This document shows positions 15,188 to 22,545 of a stretch of 24,271 nucleotides of DNA, piece by piece. This DNA comes from an uncultured Helicobacteraceae bacterium (GTDB lineage Bacteria; Campylobacterota; Campylobacteria; Campylobacterales; UBA6016). The notes under the pieces are model-generated. The model searched no databases, was not told the DNA's origin, and saw only the letters and a program-made list of their open reading frames with translations. The position numbers were made by a program, and so were the translations under genes. Within the stretch, counting starts at the first letter, position 1; the number at the start of each line of letters is the position of its first letter. Where the stretch lies: NCBI GenBank assembly GCA_937973585.1, contig CALJKN010000140.1, positions 1 to 24,271 of the forward strand, read 5' to 3'.

Positions 15188-15469
15188 TTACTTACCTATT
15201 TTCTTCTGGACGGAACCTTTGTGTCCTTTGAAGGTTCTAGTTGGAGCGAATTCACCTAGTTTATAGCCTACGTGTGCCTCGCTAACATGAACCGGAACAA
15301 ATTGTCTGCCGTTATGTACGTTAAAGGTAAGACCTATCATCTCAGGAGATACCATACTTCTTCTCGACCATGTTTTGATCGGTTTATTTGAATTTTCAGC
15401 CTTAGCTTTAGTCACCTTTTTTTGAAGGTGAGCGTCAATAAAAGGCCCTTTTTTTACTGATCTAGCCAT
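15188..15469 (-). CDS. rpsS: Ribosomal protein S19
   Basis: Small-subunit head protein next to S13. The 93 residues include MARSVKKGPFIDAHLQKKV, IKTWSRRSMVSPEMIGLTF, NGRQFVPVHVSEAHVGYKLG and EFAPTRTFKGH, all invariant family features. The ATG overlaps the rplB stop by one base (TAATG), so rplB and rpsS are likely coupled in translation. Confidence 0.98.
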   Translation of the reverse strand: MARSVKKGPFIDAHLQKKVTKAKAENSNKPIKTWSRRSMVSPEMIGLTFNVHNGRQFVPVHVSEAHVGYKLGEFAPTRTFKGHKGSVQKKIGK

Positions 15470-16308
15470 TATCTAACACCTTTTTTTCTTCTTGAGATAA
15501 TGTATTGGGTTGATTTTTTCTTAGGTTTTCTAGTTTTTAGACCTTTAGTTTTTTGACCCCACGGAGATACAGGATGTCTGTGTCCGTTTGATTTACCTTC
15601 ACCACCACCGTGCGGGTGATCGATTGGGTTCATCGCAGAACCTCTCGTTTGAGGTCTAATACCCATGTGTCTTGCACGTCCGGCCTTACCTATAGTTACG
15701 TTTGAGAAGTCTTCGTTTCCGACGCTTCCGATAGTAGCTATACACTCGGACAATACATATCTAACCTCAGAGCTTGGAAGTCTAAGAATAGTATATTTAC
15801 CCTCTCTACCCATTAGCTGAGCATAGTTACCTGCGGCTCTGGCCATTTGAGCGCCTTTACCCGGTTTTAGCTCGATGCAGTGGATGATAGTACCGACAGG
15901 GATGCTTTTTAGTTTCATAGCATTGCCTGCTACGATGTCAAGACCGCCTTCTGCCGCCATAACTTTATCGCCTACTTTTACACCACTTGGTTGAATGATA
16001 TATCTTTTTTCACCGTCAGCATAATTAACAAGCGCAATTCTGCAGTTTCTGTACGGATCGTATTCGATTGCCGCTACAGTACCTTGGATATCAAATTTAT
16101 TTCTTTTAAAATCTATGATTCTATAAAGTTTTTTAGCGCCGGCCTCTTTGTGTCTGGAGGTAATTCTACCTTGGTTATTTCTACCCGCTTTTGCCGCTAC
16201 TCTTACTAGAAGGCTTCTTACTTTCGGTTTTGCCGTAATATCAGAGCTATCTAGGTTTGACATCGTCCTTCGGCTAGGGGTATATGGTTTATAAGTTTTA
16301 ATTGCCAT
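15469..16308 (-). CDS. rplB: Ribosomal protein L2
   Basis: One of the most conserved large-subunit proteins, needed for subunit association and peptidyl-transferase activity. The 279-residue protein starts MAIKTYKPYTPSRR, has GRNNQGRITSRHKEAGAKKL (42-61), and the signature MNPIDHPHGGGEGKSNGHRH (226-245) in which H231 matches the functionally important histidine of E. coli L2. The C-terminus (KTRKPKKKSTQYIISRRKKG) is basic as usual. It follows rplW by 10 bases and overlaps rpsS by one base. Confidence 0.99.
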   Translation of the reverse strand: MAIKTYKPYTPSRRTMSNLDSSDITAKPKVRSLLVRVAAKAGRNNQGRITSRHKEAGAKKLYRIIDFKRNKFDIQGTVAAIEYDPYRNCRIALVNYADGEKRYIIQPSGVKVGDKVMAAEGGLDIVAGNAMKLKSIPVGTIIHCIELKPGKGAQMARAAGNYAQLMGREGKYTILRLPSSEVRYVLSECIATIGSVGNEDFSNVTIGKAGRARHMGIRPQTRGSAMNPIDHPHGGGEGKSNGHRHPVSPWGQKTKGLKTRKPKKKSTQYIISRRKKGVR

Positions 16309-16318
16309 CTTCTATTCC

Positions 16319-16600
16319 TTATACCGCAAGACTTTCTAGTTTTGCACCTTCAGGAAGTTTTACATAGAACTTCTTGAATGCGTCTCTTTGCCCGATTACA
16401 CCCTTAAATCTTTTGGTTTTACCGTCCATTCTAAGAGAGTTTACTTTTTCAGGCGTGAATCCAAAATACTCTTGAAATACTCTTTTTAGTGAGTTTTTTG
16501 TCATTTTCGGAGATGTTTGGACAACAAGTACTCCGGCTTCTTGAAGGCCTAGAGATTTTTCCGTATATAGTATTGTTTTTATATCTGTGATATCAGCCAT
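16319..16600 (-). CDS. rplW: Ribosomal protein L23
   Basis: Exit-tunnel protein that forms the docking site for trigger factor and SRP with L29. It has 93 residues. TDIKTILYTEKSLGLQEAGV fits the N-terminal TEKS motif of the family. The central SLKRVFQEYFGFTPEKVNSL and GKTKRFKGVIGQRDAFKKFY segments are recognisable, though more divergent than other ribosomal proteins here. Its identity is secured by its place between rplD (1-base gap) and rplB. Confidence 0.96.
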   Translation of the reverse strand: MADITDIKTILYTEKSLGLQEAGVLVVQTSPKMTKNSLKRVFQEYFGFTPEKVNSLRMDGKTKRFKGVIGQRDAFKKFYVKLPEGAKLESLAV

Positions 16601-16601
16601 C

Positions 16602-17216
16602 TTAGCCCTCTTTTACGATTTTATCGTAAGCGTCTTTTTCGATTACTACCGAGTGGTATGTGCTTACAAAATATGCGTTAATTTCCGTATAATCGATTAG
16701 ATAGCAGCTTTGAATGTTTCTAAAAGCCAAATACGTTTTTTCGTCAAAGTTGTTTGCTATCAAAAGCGAATCTCTTTGACCCAAAGTTTTTAGAACTTTA
16801 GACGCATCTTTAGTTTTTCCGCTCTCAACTGCAAGACTATCGACAACAAAAAGTTTGCCTGCCGCAGCTTTTTCAGCCAAAGCACATTTAAGTGCAAGTC
16901 TTTTTTGTTTTACGTTAATTTTTTGAAAATAGTTTGTTTTGTTTTTTGGACCGAAAGCAACACCACCGCCTACGAATACAGGAGATGTGATTGAGCCGGC
17001 TCTTGCTCTACCGCCACCTTTTTGGCTCCACGGTTTTTTACCGCCGCCAGATACGTCGCCTCTACTTTTTGTATGTGCATTAGCAGTTCTAAGATTAGAA
17101 AGATAAGCTTTTACATACAAATATAGATTGTGCGGGTTGATATCCGCATAACTTGCCGGAAGAGCAAGTTTTGAGCTTTCTTTTAGGTCTTTGTCTAGTA
17201 CTATCGCTGAACTCAT
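16602..17216 (-). CDS. rplD: Ribosomal protein L4
   Basis: Large-subunit protein whose long loop reaches the exit tunnel; in E. coli it also represses the S10 operon by binding the leader. The 204-residue protein shows the basic loop with RTANAHTKSRGDVSGGGKKP (43-62), WSQKGGGRARAGSITSPVFV (63-82) and GGGVAFGPK. The C-terminal globular half follows. The start overlaps the rplC stop by 4 bases (ATGA). Whether it regulates this operon is open; the leader upstream of rpsJ is only about 50 bases long. Confidence 0.98.
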   Translation of the reverse strand: MSSAIVLDKDLKESSKLALPASYADINPHNLYLYVKAYLSNLRTANAHTKSRGDVSGGGKKPWSQKGGGRARAGSITSPVFVGGGVAFGPKNKTNYFQKINVKQKRLALKCALAEKAAAGKLFVVDSLAVESGKTKDASKVLKTLGQRDSLLIANNFDEKTYLAFRNIQSCYLIDYTEINAYFVSTYHSVVIEKDAYDKIVKEG

Positions 17217-17791
17217 TTTACAACCCTTACTTTGCCGAATCCGCCGTTAGCACCAGGGACGCTCCCTTTTACTACCAAGACACCGGCATTTTTATCAAAG
17301 CTAACGACCTCACATTTAACAGTAACTGTTTCGTTACCGTACTGTCCGGCCATTTTTTTACCTCTTTGAACTCTACCCGGCCACTCTCTGTTACCGATAG
17401 AACCTGTTCTTCTGTGGAATCTTGAACCGTGAGCACCAGGGCCGCCGGCAAAGTTCCATCTTTTGATCGCACCGCTAAAACCTCTACCTTTTGTTTTAAA
17501 AGTAGCTTTTAGCTCTTTAGCGCCTTCTAGCGAAGCGCTCTCTTGATCGCCTGTTTCTTTGTTATCTACTACCAAAGATGCAAATTTATTGAACTCTTTT
17601 GATAGGTTGTAAGCTTTTTGCTGACCCTCTATCGCCTTGTTCATCGCTTTGCCCCTAGAGTAAGCAACCAAAGATTTACCTTCTTCGTTGATTTTCACAA
17701 CTTTCGCAGGCAACACTTTAAGCAAAGTGACTGCATTTGACACTTCGCCGAGCGTTCTGCTCATTCCTATTTTTTCAACCAAAAATTCCAT
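17213..17791 (-). CDS. rplC: Ribosomal protein L3
   Basis: Early assembly protein close to the peptidyl-transferase centre. It has 192 residues, a little shorter than E. coli (209). The N-terminus MEFLVEKIGMSRTLGE and the core from about 101 to 152 (KGRGFSGAIKRWNFAGGPGA, HGSRFHRRTGSIGNREWPGR, VQRGKKMAGQYGNETVTVK) are diagnostic. The C-terminal VKGSVPGANGGFGKVR is the usual ending. It lies 13 bases after rpsJ and overlaps rplD by 4 bases. Confidence 0.98.
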   Translation of the reverse strand: MEFLVEKIGMSRTLGEVSNAVTLLKVLPAKVVKINEEGKSLVAYSRGKAMNKAIEGQQKAYNLSKEFNKFASLVVDNKETGDQESASLEGAKELKATFKTKGRGFSGAIKRWNFAGGPGAHGSRFHRRTGSIGNREWPGRVQRGKKMAGQYGNETVTVKCEVVSFDKNAGVLVVKGSVPGANGGFGKVRVVK

Positions 17792-17804
17792 TGTTCGATT
17801 TTCC

Positions 17805-18116
17805 TTAGTTAGCCATTGATCTTACTTCGACATCCACTTCAGGAGCGAGGTCAAGTTTCATAAGCGCATCTACAGTATCCGGCGATGCCGCTACTATATC
17901 GATAAGTCTTGCATGAATTCTGATTTCAAACTGCTCTCTAGAGTCTTTGTTGATGTGTGGGGATCTTAGAACCGTATATTTTCTTATCTTTGTCGGAAGC
18001 GGAATAGGACCGATTAGTTCGGAACCGGTTCTCTTTACGGCATCGATTATTGCAGACACAGATTTGTCGAGGACTCTGTTGTCATACGCCCTAAGTTTGA
18101 GTCTTAGTTTTTCCAT
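17805..18116 (-). CDS. rpsJ: Ribosomal protein S10 / NusE
   Basis: First gene of the ribosomal run. S10 is a small-subunit protein that, as NusE, also joins the transcription antitermination complex. The 103-residue length equals E. coli. MEKLRLKLRAYDNRVLDKSV and the conserved loop GPIPLPTKIRKYTVLRSPHI followed by NKDSREQFEIRIHARLIDI identify it. An AAAGGAT ribosome binding site lies about 8 bases before the ATG, and a strong promoter is positioned about 50 bases upstream. Confidence 0.98.
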   Translation of the reverse strand: MEKLRLKLRAYDNRVLDKSVSAIIDAVKRTGSELIGPIPLPTKIRKYTVLRSPHINKDSREQFEIRIHARLIDIVAASPDTVDALMKLDLAPEVDVEVRSMAN

Positions 18117-18140
18117 GGAAATGTATCCTTTAAAGAACTT

Positions 18141-18156
18141 AAAGCCTTGCGGCTTC
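18141..18156 (-). promoter_or_regulatory. Leader hairpin with GNRA loop upstream of rpsJ
   Basis: In the predicted rpsJ leader RNA the sequence AAGCC-GCAA-GGCTT forms a 5-bp stem, extended by one G-U pair, closed by a GCAA (GNRA-type) tetraloop. It sits between the predicted transcription start (about 18166) and the rpsJ ribosome binding site. No T-run follows, so it is not an obvious terminator. It could stabilise the 5' end or act as a small control element; function is not established. Confidence 0.4.
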
Positions 18157-18172
18157 GAAAATTGAGAACGTA

Positions 18173-18201
18173 ATTGTATCGTAACAATAATGGAGAGTCA
18201 A
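18173..18201 (-). promoter_or_regulatory. Sigma-70-type promoter of the ribosomal superoperon
   Basis: On the minus strand a -35 box TTGACT (18201-18196) is separated by exactly 17 bases from a -10 box TACAAT (18178-18173), 5 of 6 consensus matches in each. The predicted start is near 18166, giving a leader of about 50 bases before rpsJ. This is the best promoter in the window and unusually close to the E. coli consensus for Campylobacterota, where the -35 is often not recognisable. Confidence 0.75.
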
Positions 18202-18236
18202 GCAAAATAAGGGGTTTATTTACCGGAAATAGCAAA

Positions 18237-18242
18237 ATTATA
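18237..18242 (-). promoter_or_regulatory. Second possible rpsJ promoter (-10 box)
   Basis: A perfect TATAAT on the minus strand, preceded by T-rich sequence and no clear -35, which is the layout expected of many Campylobacterota housekeeping promoters. It would start transcription near 18230, giving a leader of roughly 110 bases. It abuts the 15-base palindrome at 18243-18257. Confidence 0.4.
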
Positions 18243-18257
18243 TCCTTTTAAAAAGGA
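18243..18257. promoter_or_regulatory. 15-base palindrome between divergent promoters
   Basis: TCCTTTT-A-AAAAGGA is a perfect 7-bp inverted repeat around a single base. It touches the distal minus-strand TATAAT and overlaps the -35-like AGGACA of the plus-strand promoter. That position suits an operator controlling both directions. The sequence is mostly A and T, so a chance palindrome is possible. Confidence 0.3.
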
Positions 18258-18283
18258 CAAAAATACTAAAATTAAGCTAGAAT
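18254..18283 (+). promoter_or_regulatory. Likely promoter of the ATPase gene
   Basis: On the plus strand AGGACA (18254-18259, 4 of 6 matches to TTGACA) lies 18 bases before TAGAAT (18278-18283). The gene's AGGGG ribosome binding site (18297-18301) is 6 bases before the ATG at 18308, so the untranslated leader would be only about 15-20 bases. Confidence 0.45.
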
Positions 18284-18307
18284 GATTTTTCGCAATAGGG
18301 GTACAAA

Positions 18308-19405
18308 ATGGATGTTTTTGAGAAGCTTCTTGCGGAGACACCGAGAAAAATAACGGCATTTGAACGAAAAATATCGCTACCGGACTCCGATGCACTCATA
18401 TACGGCCCTCCGGAATCAGGAAAAACGACCGCCGCTCTCCTTTATGCTTCGCAAAAAAAGGGGGGATACATATACGTCAACCTAAAAGACCTAAGGCTAA
18501 AAAATCCGGATATTGCTACGCTTTTTAGGTTTTGTAACTCAAAAAATATATCGACGCTAATTTTGGACGGTTACAAAAACGATACCTTGCCGCTTGACGA
18601 CAAAATTCAAACTATCCTTATAACAGAATATAAATCTGACATCGAGGGCACAGATCCCATAAGGATAGGGGGGCTTGATTTTGAAGAGTATCTATCCTTT
18701 TTTGAGAGACATACCCCGCAAAAAAAAGAGGAGGATTTGCAAGACGAGAGGATAGCCCAGATCTTTGCCCACTATATAAAAGACGGTGTAAACCCGCAAA
18801 AGATTTTTTTGCCTGAGTACAAAAAAATCAAATTTTCACAAGATACGATCCAAAAAATTGCCGAAAATCAAACCGAGTTTTTGATACTTTGCGCCCTTTT
18901 TAAAAAAACAGCCTCAAAATTATCACTGCTCCAAATTTTCACGATGCTAAAAAACGAATATAAAATATCAAAAGATTTTTTTTATGATTATTGTGAAAAA
19001 CTAAAACAAAAAGAGATTGTCCATTTTGTCGAAAAATTTGACGTTAAAAACGGACCGAAAAAGATATATCCATATGATTTTGCGTTTAAATCGGCTGTCG
19101 ATTTTGAAAAGGATTTCTCTGCAGTTTTTGAAAATATGGTTTTTTTAGAGCTTCGCTCTAGGGGGTACAAATGTTTTTATATAGATGAACTAGGCCTATA
19201 CGTGGAACAACTCTCAAAAGCGATACTTGCAAAACCGTTTTTATCCGAAAACTACGATAGGCTGACTCTAAAACTATTCAAAAAAGCGGCTGAGCTTGGA
19301 ATTAAAGAGCTAAATACGGTAACGGTCGGCAACGAGGATGTCAGAGAGCAAAACGGTATCACGATAGAGGCCGTCCCATTTTGGCAATGGGCTCTTAGCC
19401 TATAA
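18308..19405 (+). CDS. AAA-type ATP-binding protein, DUF4143-like C-terminus
   Basis: A 365-residue ATPase of the kind often annotated only as 'ATP-binding protein'. The Walker A motif GPPESGKTT spans 33-41, and a Walker B-like strand, STLILDG (82-88), ends in D87. The middle is charged and probably helical. The C-terminal third has ENMVFLELRSRGYKCFY and KIYPYDFAFKSAV, which resemble the DUF4143/nuclease-like half of AAA_14 family ATPases; this likeness is by eye and moderately sure. No membrane segment or signal peptide is visible. The substrate is unknown. It is transcribed divergently from rpsJ and precedes rnhB by 18 bases, so the two are probably co-transcribed. Confidence 0.7.
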   Translation: MDVFEKLLAETPRKITAFERKISLPDSDALIYGPPESGKTTAALLYASQKKGGYIYVNLKDLRLKNPDIATLFRFCNSKNISTLILDGYKNDTLPLDDKIQTILITEYKSDIEGTDPIRIGGLDFEEYLSFFERHTPQKKEEDLQDERIAQIFAHYIKDGVNPQKIFLPEYKKIKFSQDTIQKIAENQTEFLILCALFKKTASKLSLLQIFTMLKNEYKISKDFFYDYCEKLKQKEIVHFVEKFDVKNGPKKIYPYDFAFKSAVDFEKDFSAVFENMVFLELRSRGYKCFYIDELGLYVEQLSKAILAKPFLSENYDRLTLKLFKKAAELGIKELNTVTVGNEDVREQNGITIEAVPFWQWALSL

Positions 19406-19423
19406 AAATAAACAGGAGTTAAC

Positions 19424-19972
19424 TTGGTTATATGCGGAATAGACGAGGCCGGCAGGGGGCCTCTGGCAGGCCCTTTGGCAATAGCCGGATGTATTTTGGC
19501 GGGAGAGATAAAAGGGTTAAACGACTCAAAAAAGCTGACCGAAAAACGTAGAGAAGAGCTATACGAAGAGATAATCGCAAACTCCAAATACCACATCGCC
19601 ATGTTTGATGCGGCAAAGATAGATTCGATCGGCCTATCAAAATGTATCACAAGCGGACTCATTCAGATAAAAAATAACCTCACGGCAGAGAAATATATAT
19701 TTGACGGAAATAGTAGATTTGGAGTCTCCGGAATCGAAACAATGATCAAAGCCGATACGCAGATTACGGAGGTCATGGCGGCCTCGATTTTGGCGAAGGT
19801 GACGAGAGATAGAGTAATGACAAAGCTAGCCGAAATATATCCGGCATACGGTTTTGCGTCGCATAAAGGATACGGTACCGCAGCCCATATAGAGGCTATC
19901 AGGATACACGGATTGTCGCCGGAACATAGAGAGAGTTTTAAGCCGAAAAAGCTTCAAGCGACCCTTTTTTAG
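19424..19972 (+). CDS. rnhB: Ribonuclease HII
   Basis: Cleaves RNA in RNA-DNA hybrids and starts removal of misincorporated ribonucleotides. The 182-residue protein has the N-terminal GIDEAGRGPLAGP motif with catalytic D7 and E8, a third acidic position in the YIFDGN segment, and MAASILAKVTRDRVM with the fourth catalytic Asp. The YPAYGFASHKGYGTAAHIEA region and the end HRESFKP are typical of RNase HII. The start is a TTG; an AGGAG site (19414-19418) lies 5 bases upstream and the N-terminus matches the family, so no ATG is needed. Length is at the short end of the family (180-200). Confidence 0.95.
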   Translation: MVICGIDEAGRGPLAGPLAIAGCILAGEIKGLNDSKKLTEKRREELYEEIIANSKYHIAMFDAAKIDSIGLSKCITSGLIQIKNNLTAEKYIFDGNSRFGVSGIETMIKADTQITEVMAASILAKVTRDRVMTKLAEIYPAYGFASHKGYGTAAHIEAIRIHGLSPEHRESFKPKKLQATLF

Positions 19973-20010
19973 CATTTTTTTAAAATAAATTCTCTATTTA
20001 ATTTTGAGAT

Positions 20011-20028
20011 AGTAAAATATTTTTTACT
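20011..20028. repeat. AT-rich inverted repeat between rnhB and the binding-protein gene
   Basis: AGTAAAA-TATT-TTTTACT is a perfect 7-bp inverted repeat with a 4-base loop, 39 bases after the rnhB stop. The stem is almost all A-T, so it is a poor terminator by itself. It lies where the promoter of the binding-protein operon should be, and a TAAAAT box is part of it, so an operator is possible. Nothing else was recognised in this 81-base gap. Confidence 0.3.
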
Positions 20029-20053
20029 TTAGATAGATAGGAAATAGCAAAAA

Positions 20054-20839
20054 GTGAAGTTTTTTTATACTTTTATAGTTTTTATTATATTTGTAACATC
20101 TGTTAACGCTGCCGATACAAGACTTGACACAATCAAAAAAACAGGAAAATTGCGTGTTTGCGTATGGCCTGAGTATTACGGAATTTCATACGTAGATACA
20201 AGGACCCAACAGCTGAGCGGAATAGACGTGGATTTGGCAAAGGAGCTAGCAAAAGATCTTGGCACAACTCCGGTTTTTGTCAAAAGCTCGTTTGCTACGC
20301 TGATAGACGACGTGACAACCGAGAGATGCGATATCGCAATGTTCGCAATCGGACACACACCGGAGCGGGCGGCAAAAATCCGTCTCACTTCAGCTCACAT
20401 AAGTAGCGATATTTATGCGATTACGACAAAGGATAACAAGAGGGTCAAGAGCTGGAACGACATAGACAAAAAAGATGTCGTTGTAGCGGTTGCCAAAGGG
20501 ACATATCACGAAGGTGTTATGCGCTCAAAACTCAAAAACGCAACGCTATCGGTTGTAGCAAATCTCCACGCCAGAGAGCAAGAGGTTGAATCCGGACGGG
20601 CAGACGTATTCATGACCGATTATCCATTTGGAATGTTGATGCTATCCAAAACATCATGGGCAAAACTACTAAAACCGGAGAGAGCCTATCATATCACCGA
20701 ATACGGATGGGCGGTAAAATACGGCGACGATATTTTTTTTGAGAGAATCGAGAAATTTTTGAGAGATATCAAAAAAGACGGAAGGCTACAAAAAGCGGCA
20801 AAAGATAATTCGTTAGAGGCTATAGTAAACCTGAAATGA
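20054..20839 (+). CDS. Periplasmic solute-binding protein, family 3
   Basis: A 261-residue exported protein of the SBP_bac_3 family, which mostly binds polar amino acids. A signal peptide is clear (MKFFYTFIVFIIFVTSVNA, cleavage predicted after A19). The start is GTG, needed to give this signal; a weak TAGGA site lies about 11 bases upstream. The mature part opens DTIKKTGKLRVCVWPEYYGI and has QQLSGIDVDLAKELAKDLG. R110 and the neighbouring TPERAAKIRLT fit the carboxylate-binding arginine region, and D189 in VFMTDYPFG fits the amino-group contact. C36 and C92 may pair. The stop overlaps the kinase start by 4 bases (ATGA). No permease or ATPase gene follows, so it may act as a sensor subunit; that is inference. 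Confidence 0.88.
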   Translation: MKFFYTFIVFIIFVTSVNAADTRLDTIKKTGKLRVCVWPEYYGISYVDTRTQQLSGIDVDLAKELAKDLGTTPVFVKSSFATLIDDVTTERCDIAMFAIGHTPERAAKIRLTSAHISSDIYAITTKDNKRVKSWNDIDKKDVVVAVAKGTYHEGVMRSKLKNATLSVVANLHAREQEVESGRADVFMTDYPFGMLMLSKTSWAKLLKPERAYHITEYGWAVKYGDDIFFERIEKFLRDIKKDGRLQKAAKDNSLEAIVNLK

Positions 20840-22545
20840 GCGTTCTAAATAAAATAACCTCACTGCTCGATAAAAACGGCAGAAAGGTTTTATACATCGC
20901 CGCCTTGGCTGTTTTTATCATTATGGGTGGGGTATCCGGATCTTTGTATATGCTTAGATCGGAAGCGGTCGATACCCACATGAAGCTAGCCACACTGCAC
21001 GCATCGACTTTTACCGATCAGCTAGAGCAAACCGTAACGGCGCTCGATTATACCCTTGACACTTTTGCTGCAACAAATGACGGAGATTATAAAACCGAAG
21101 AGCTTCAAGAACTTTTGGAAAACTCCCCTTTTATCCGTTCAGTCGGTATTTTGGACGAAAACGGGAAAATCGTCGCCGATTCAAACCCGTCAAACATCAA
21201 CTTGACAATCCTCACAAAAAACTTTTTTCCTGTTCCGGCATTTGAAGAACCGATACTTAGGTTCTCATCCGTATGGGAGGGAAGAGGGTTTTATGACGGG
21301 CATCAGGCCGATAAAAAAACGGTAGCGGCAGACGCTATAACTTTTTTGCCCCTAATAAAACAATTCCAAAACGGTAAAAACAGCGGCTACATAGTCGTAA
21401 CCCTAAATACCGAATATTTTCAAAGAAAATACAAACAAAATCTTCCGATAAACACCGGATACGTAGATATATACCTGATAGACGGCTCTCTGTTATTCTC
21501 AACAGATCCCGCTGCGATACTCGGCACAACCGATCCTAAGATAAAAAATCTTCTCTCAAAAGGGAGAGACGATATGTTTGTCGAGGAGAGCAACGAAAAC
21601 AAAGAGAGTTTGATCTCATTAAAAATCGCAAAAAACTACCCCCTTGCCGTATGCGTCAGGCTACCTTATGACAAAACCCTTGCGGAGTGGGAGAGGCAAA
21701 GGAAAAATGTTTTAGCGATAACAGCAACACTCGTAATTTTGAGTGTTACGTTGGCCCTTTTGTTGTTTATCAGAAGCAAGGAGCAACAAAGGCTAGAAGA
21801 TGGGATACTAAAATCAAAAATGGCCGCCAAGGGTGAGATGATCAGTATGATCGCCCACCAGTGGAGACAGCCTTTGGCTGCATTGTCGGTTATTTTGGCA
21901 AATATTCAGGATGCACACAAATATAATGAGCTAACCGACGAATATCTAAATGAAACCGCAACACAGGCAAACTCAATACTAAAACAGCTATCAAAGACAA
22001 TCGACGATTTTAGAAGGTTTTTTAAACCCGAAGGGGAGAAGAAAAGTTTTTGTTTGTGCGTTGTTGCGCACGAATCGACAGGGCTCATATTTGCCGAGCT
22101 TCTCTCAAAAAATGTTAGAGTCTACATAAACGGTATCGAAAAAAATATGGCAGCTGAGCCGGTATGCGATATATCGGCCACCGTCATCGGCTACAGAAAT
22201 GAGTTTGTGCAGGTTTTGATTGCTTTACTACAAAACTCTTACGAGGCAATAGAAAAAAGCGGTCAGAAAGATGGAAAAATCTACATAGATATAGAGCCTA
22301 AAGATAAAACCTGCACCCTTACGATAAAAGACAACGGCGGAGGAATAACCGAAGAGATTATGGGGCAGATATTTGAACCGTATTTTTCTACAAAAACCGA
22401 AAAAAACGGAACCGGAATGGGGCTTTATATGGCAAAAACGGTGATAGAAAAAACTATGGACGGACAAATCTCAACATACAACACTTACGAAGGAGCGGTA
22501 TTTTGTATAGAATTACCAAAAGCGCAAAACATACAAATCTTTTAA
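20836..22545 (+). CDS. Membrane sensor histidine kinase with Cache-like sensor domain
   Basis: A 569-residue inner-membrane kinase. Transmembrane segments lie at about 18-40 and 292-313, framing a periplasmic domain of about 250 residues. That domain has SVGILDENGKIVADS (102-116) and YIVVTLNTEYF followed by YVDIYLIDGSLLFSTDP (209-225), features of double-Cache sensors. The phospho-acceptor is H341 in the GEMISMIAHQWRQPLAAL H-box, a form common in Campylobacterota. The ATPase domain shows the N box (LLQNSYEAIE, N467), DNGGG (499-503), the FEPYFSTK F box and GTGMGLYMAK (525-534). No receiver domain is attached. The start overlaps the binding-protein stop by 4 bases and the end overlaps the porin gene by 43. 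Its partner is presumably the periplasmic binding protein and the receiver protein downstream. Confidence 0.93.
   Translation: MSVLNKITSLLDKNGRKVLYIAALAVFIIMGGVSGSLYMLRSEAVDTHMKLATLHASTFTDQLEQTVTALDYTLDTFAATNDGDYKTEELQELLENSPFIRSVGILDENGKIVADSNPSNINLTILTKNFFPVPAFEEPILRFSSVWEGRGFYDGHQADKKTVAADAITFLPLIKQFQNGKNSGYIVVTLNTEYFQRKYKQNLPINTGYVDIYLIDGSLLFSTDPAAILGTTDPKIKNLLSKGRDDMFVEESNENKESLISLKIAKNYPLAVCVRLPYDKTLAEWERQRKNVLAITATLVILSVTLALLLFIRSKEQQRLEDGILKSKMAAKGEMISMIAHQWRQPLAALSVILANIQDAHKYNELTDEYLNETATQANSILKQLSKTIDDFRRFFKPEGEKKSFCLCVVAHESTGLIFAELLSKNVRVYINGIEKNMAAEPVCDISATVIGYRNEFVQVLIALLQNSYEAIEKSGQKDGKIYIDIEPKDKTCTLTIKDNGGGITEEIMGQIFEPYFSTKTEKNGTGMGLYMAKTVIEKTMDGQISTYNTYEGAVFCIELPKAQNIQIF
22491..22495 (+). 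promoter_or_regulatory. Ribosome binding site that fixes the porin TTG start
   Basis: AGGAG inside the kinase coding sequence lies exactly 7 bases before the TTG at 22503. The resulting N-terminus has the charged region and hydrophobic core of a signal peptide. The alternative ATG at 22554 has no comparable site and would remove the basic part, so the TTG is preferred. Confidence 0.6.
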
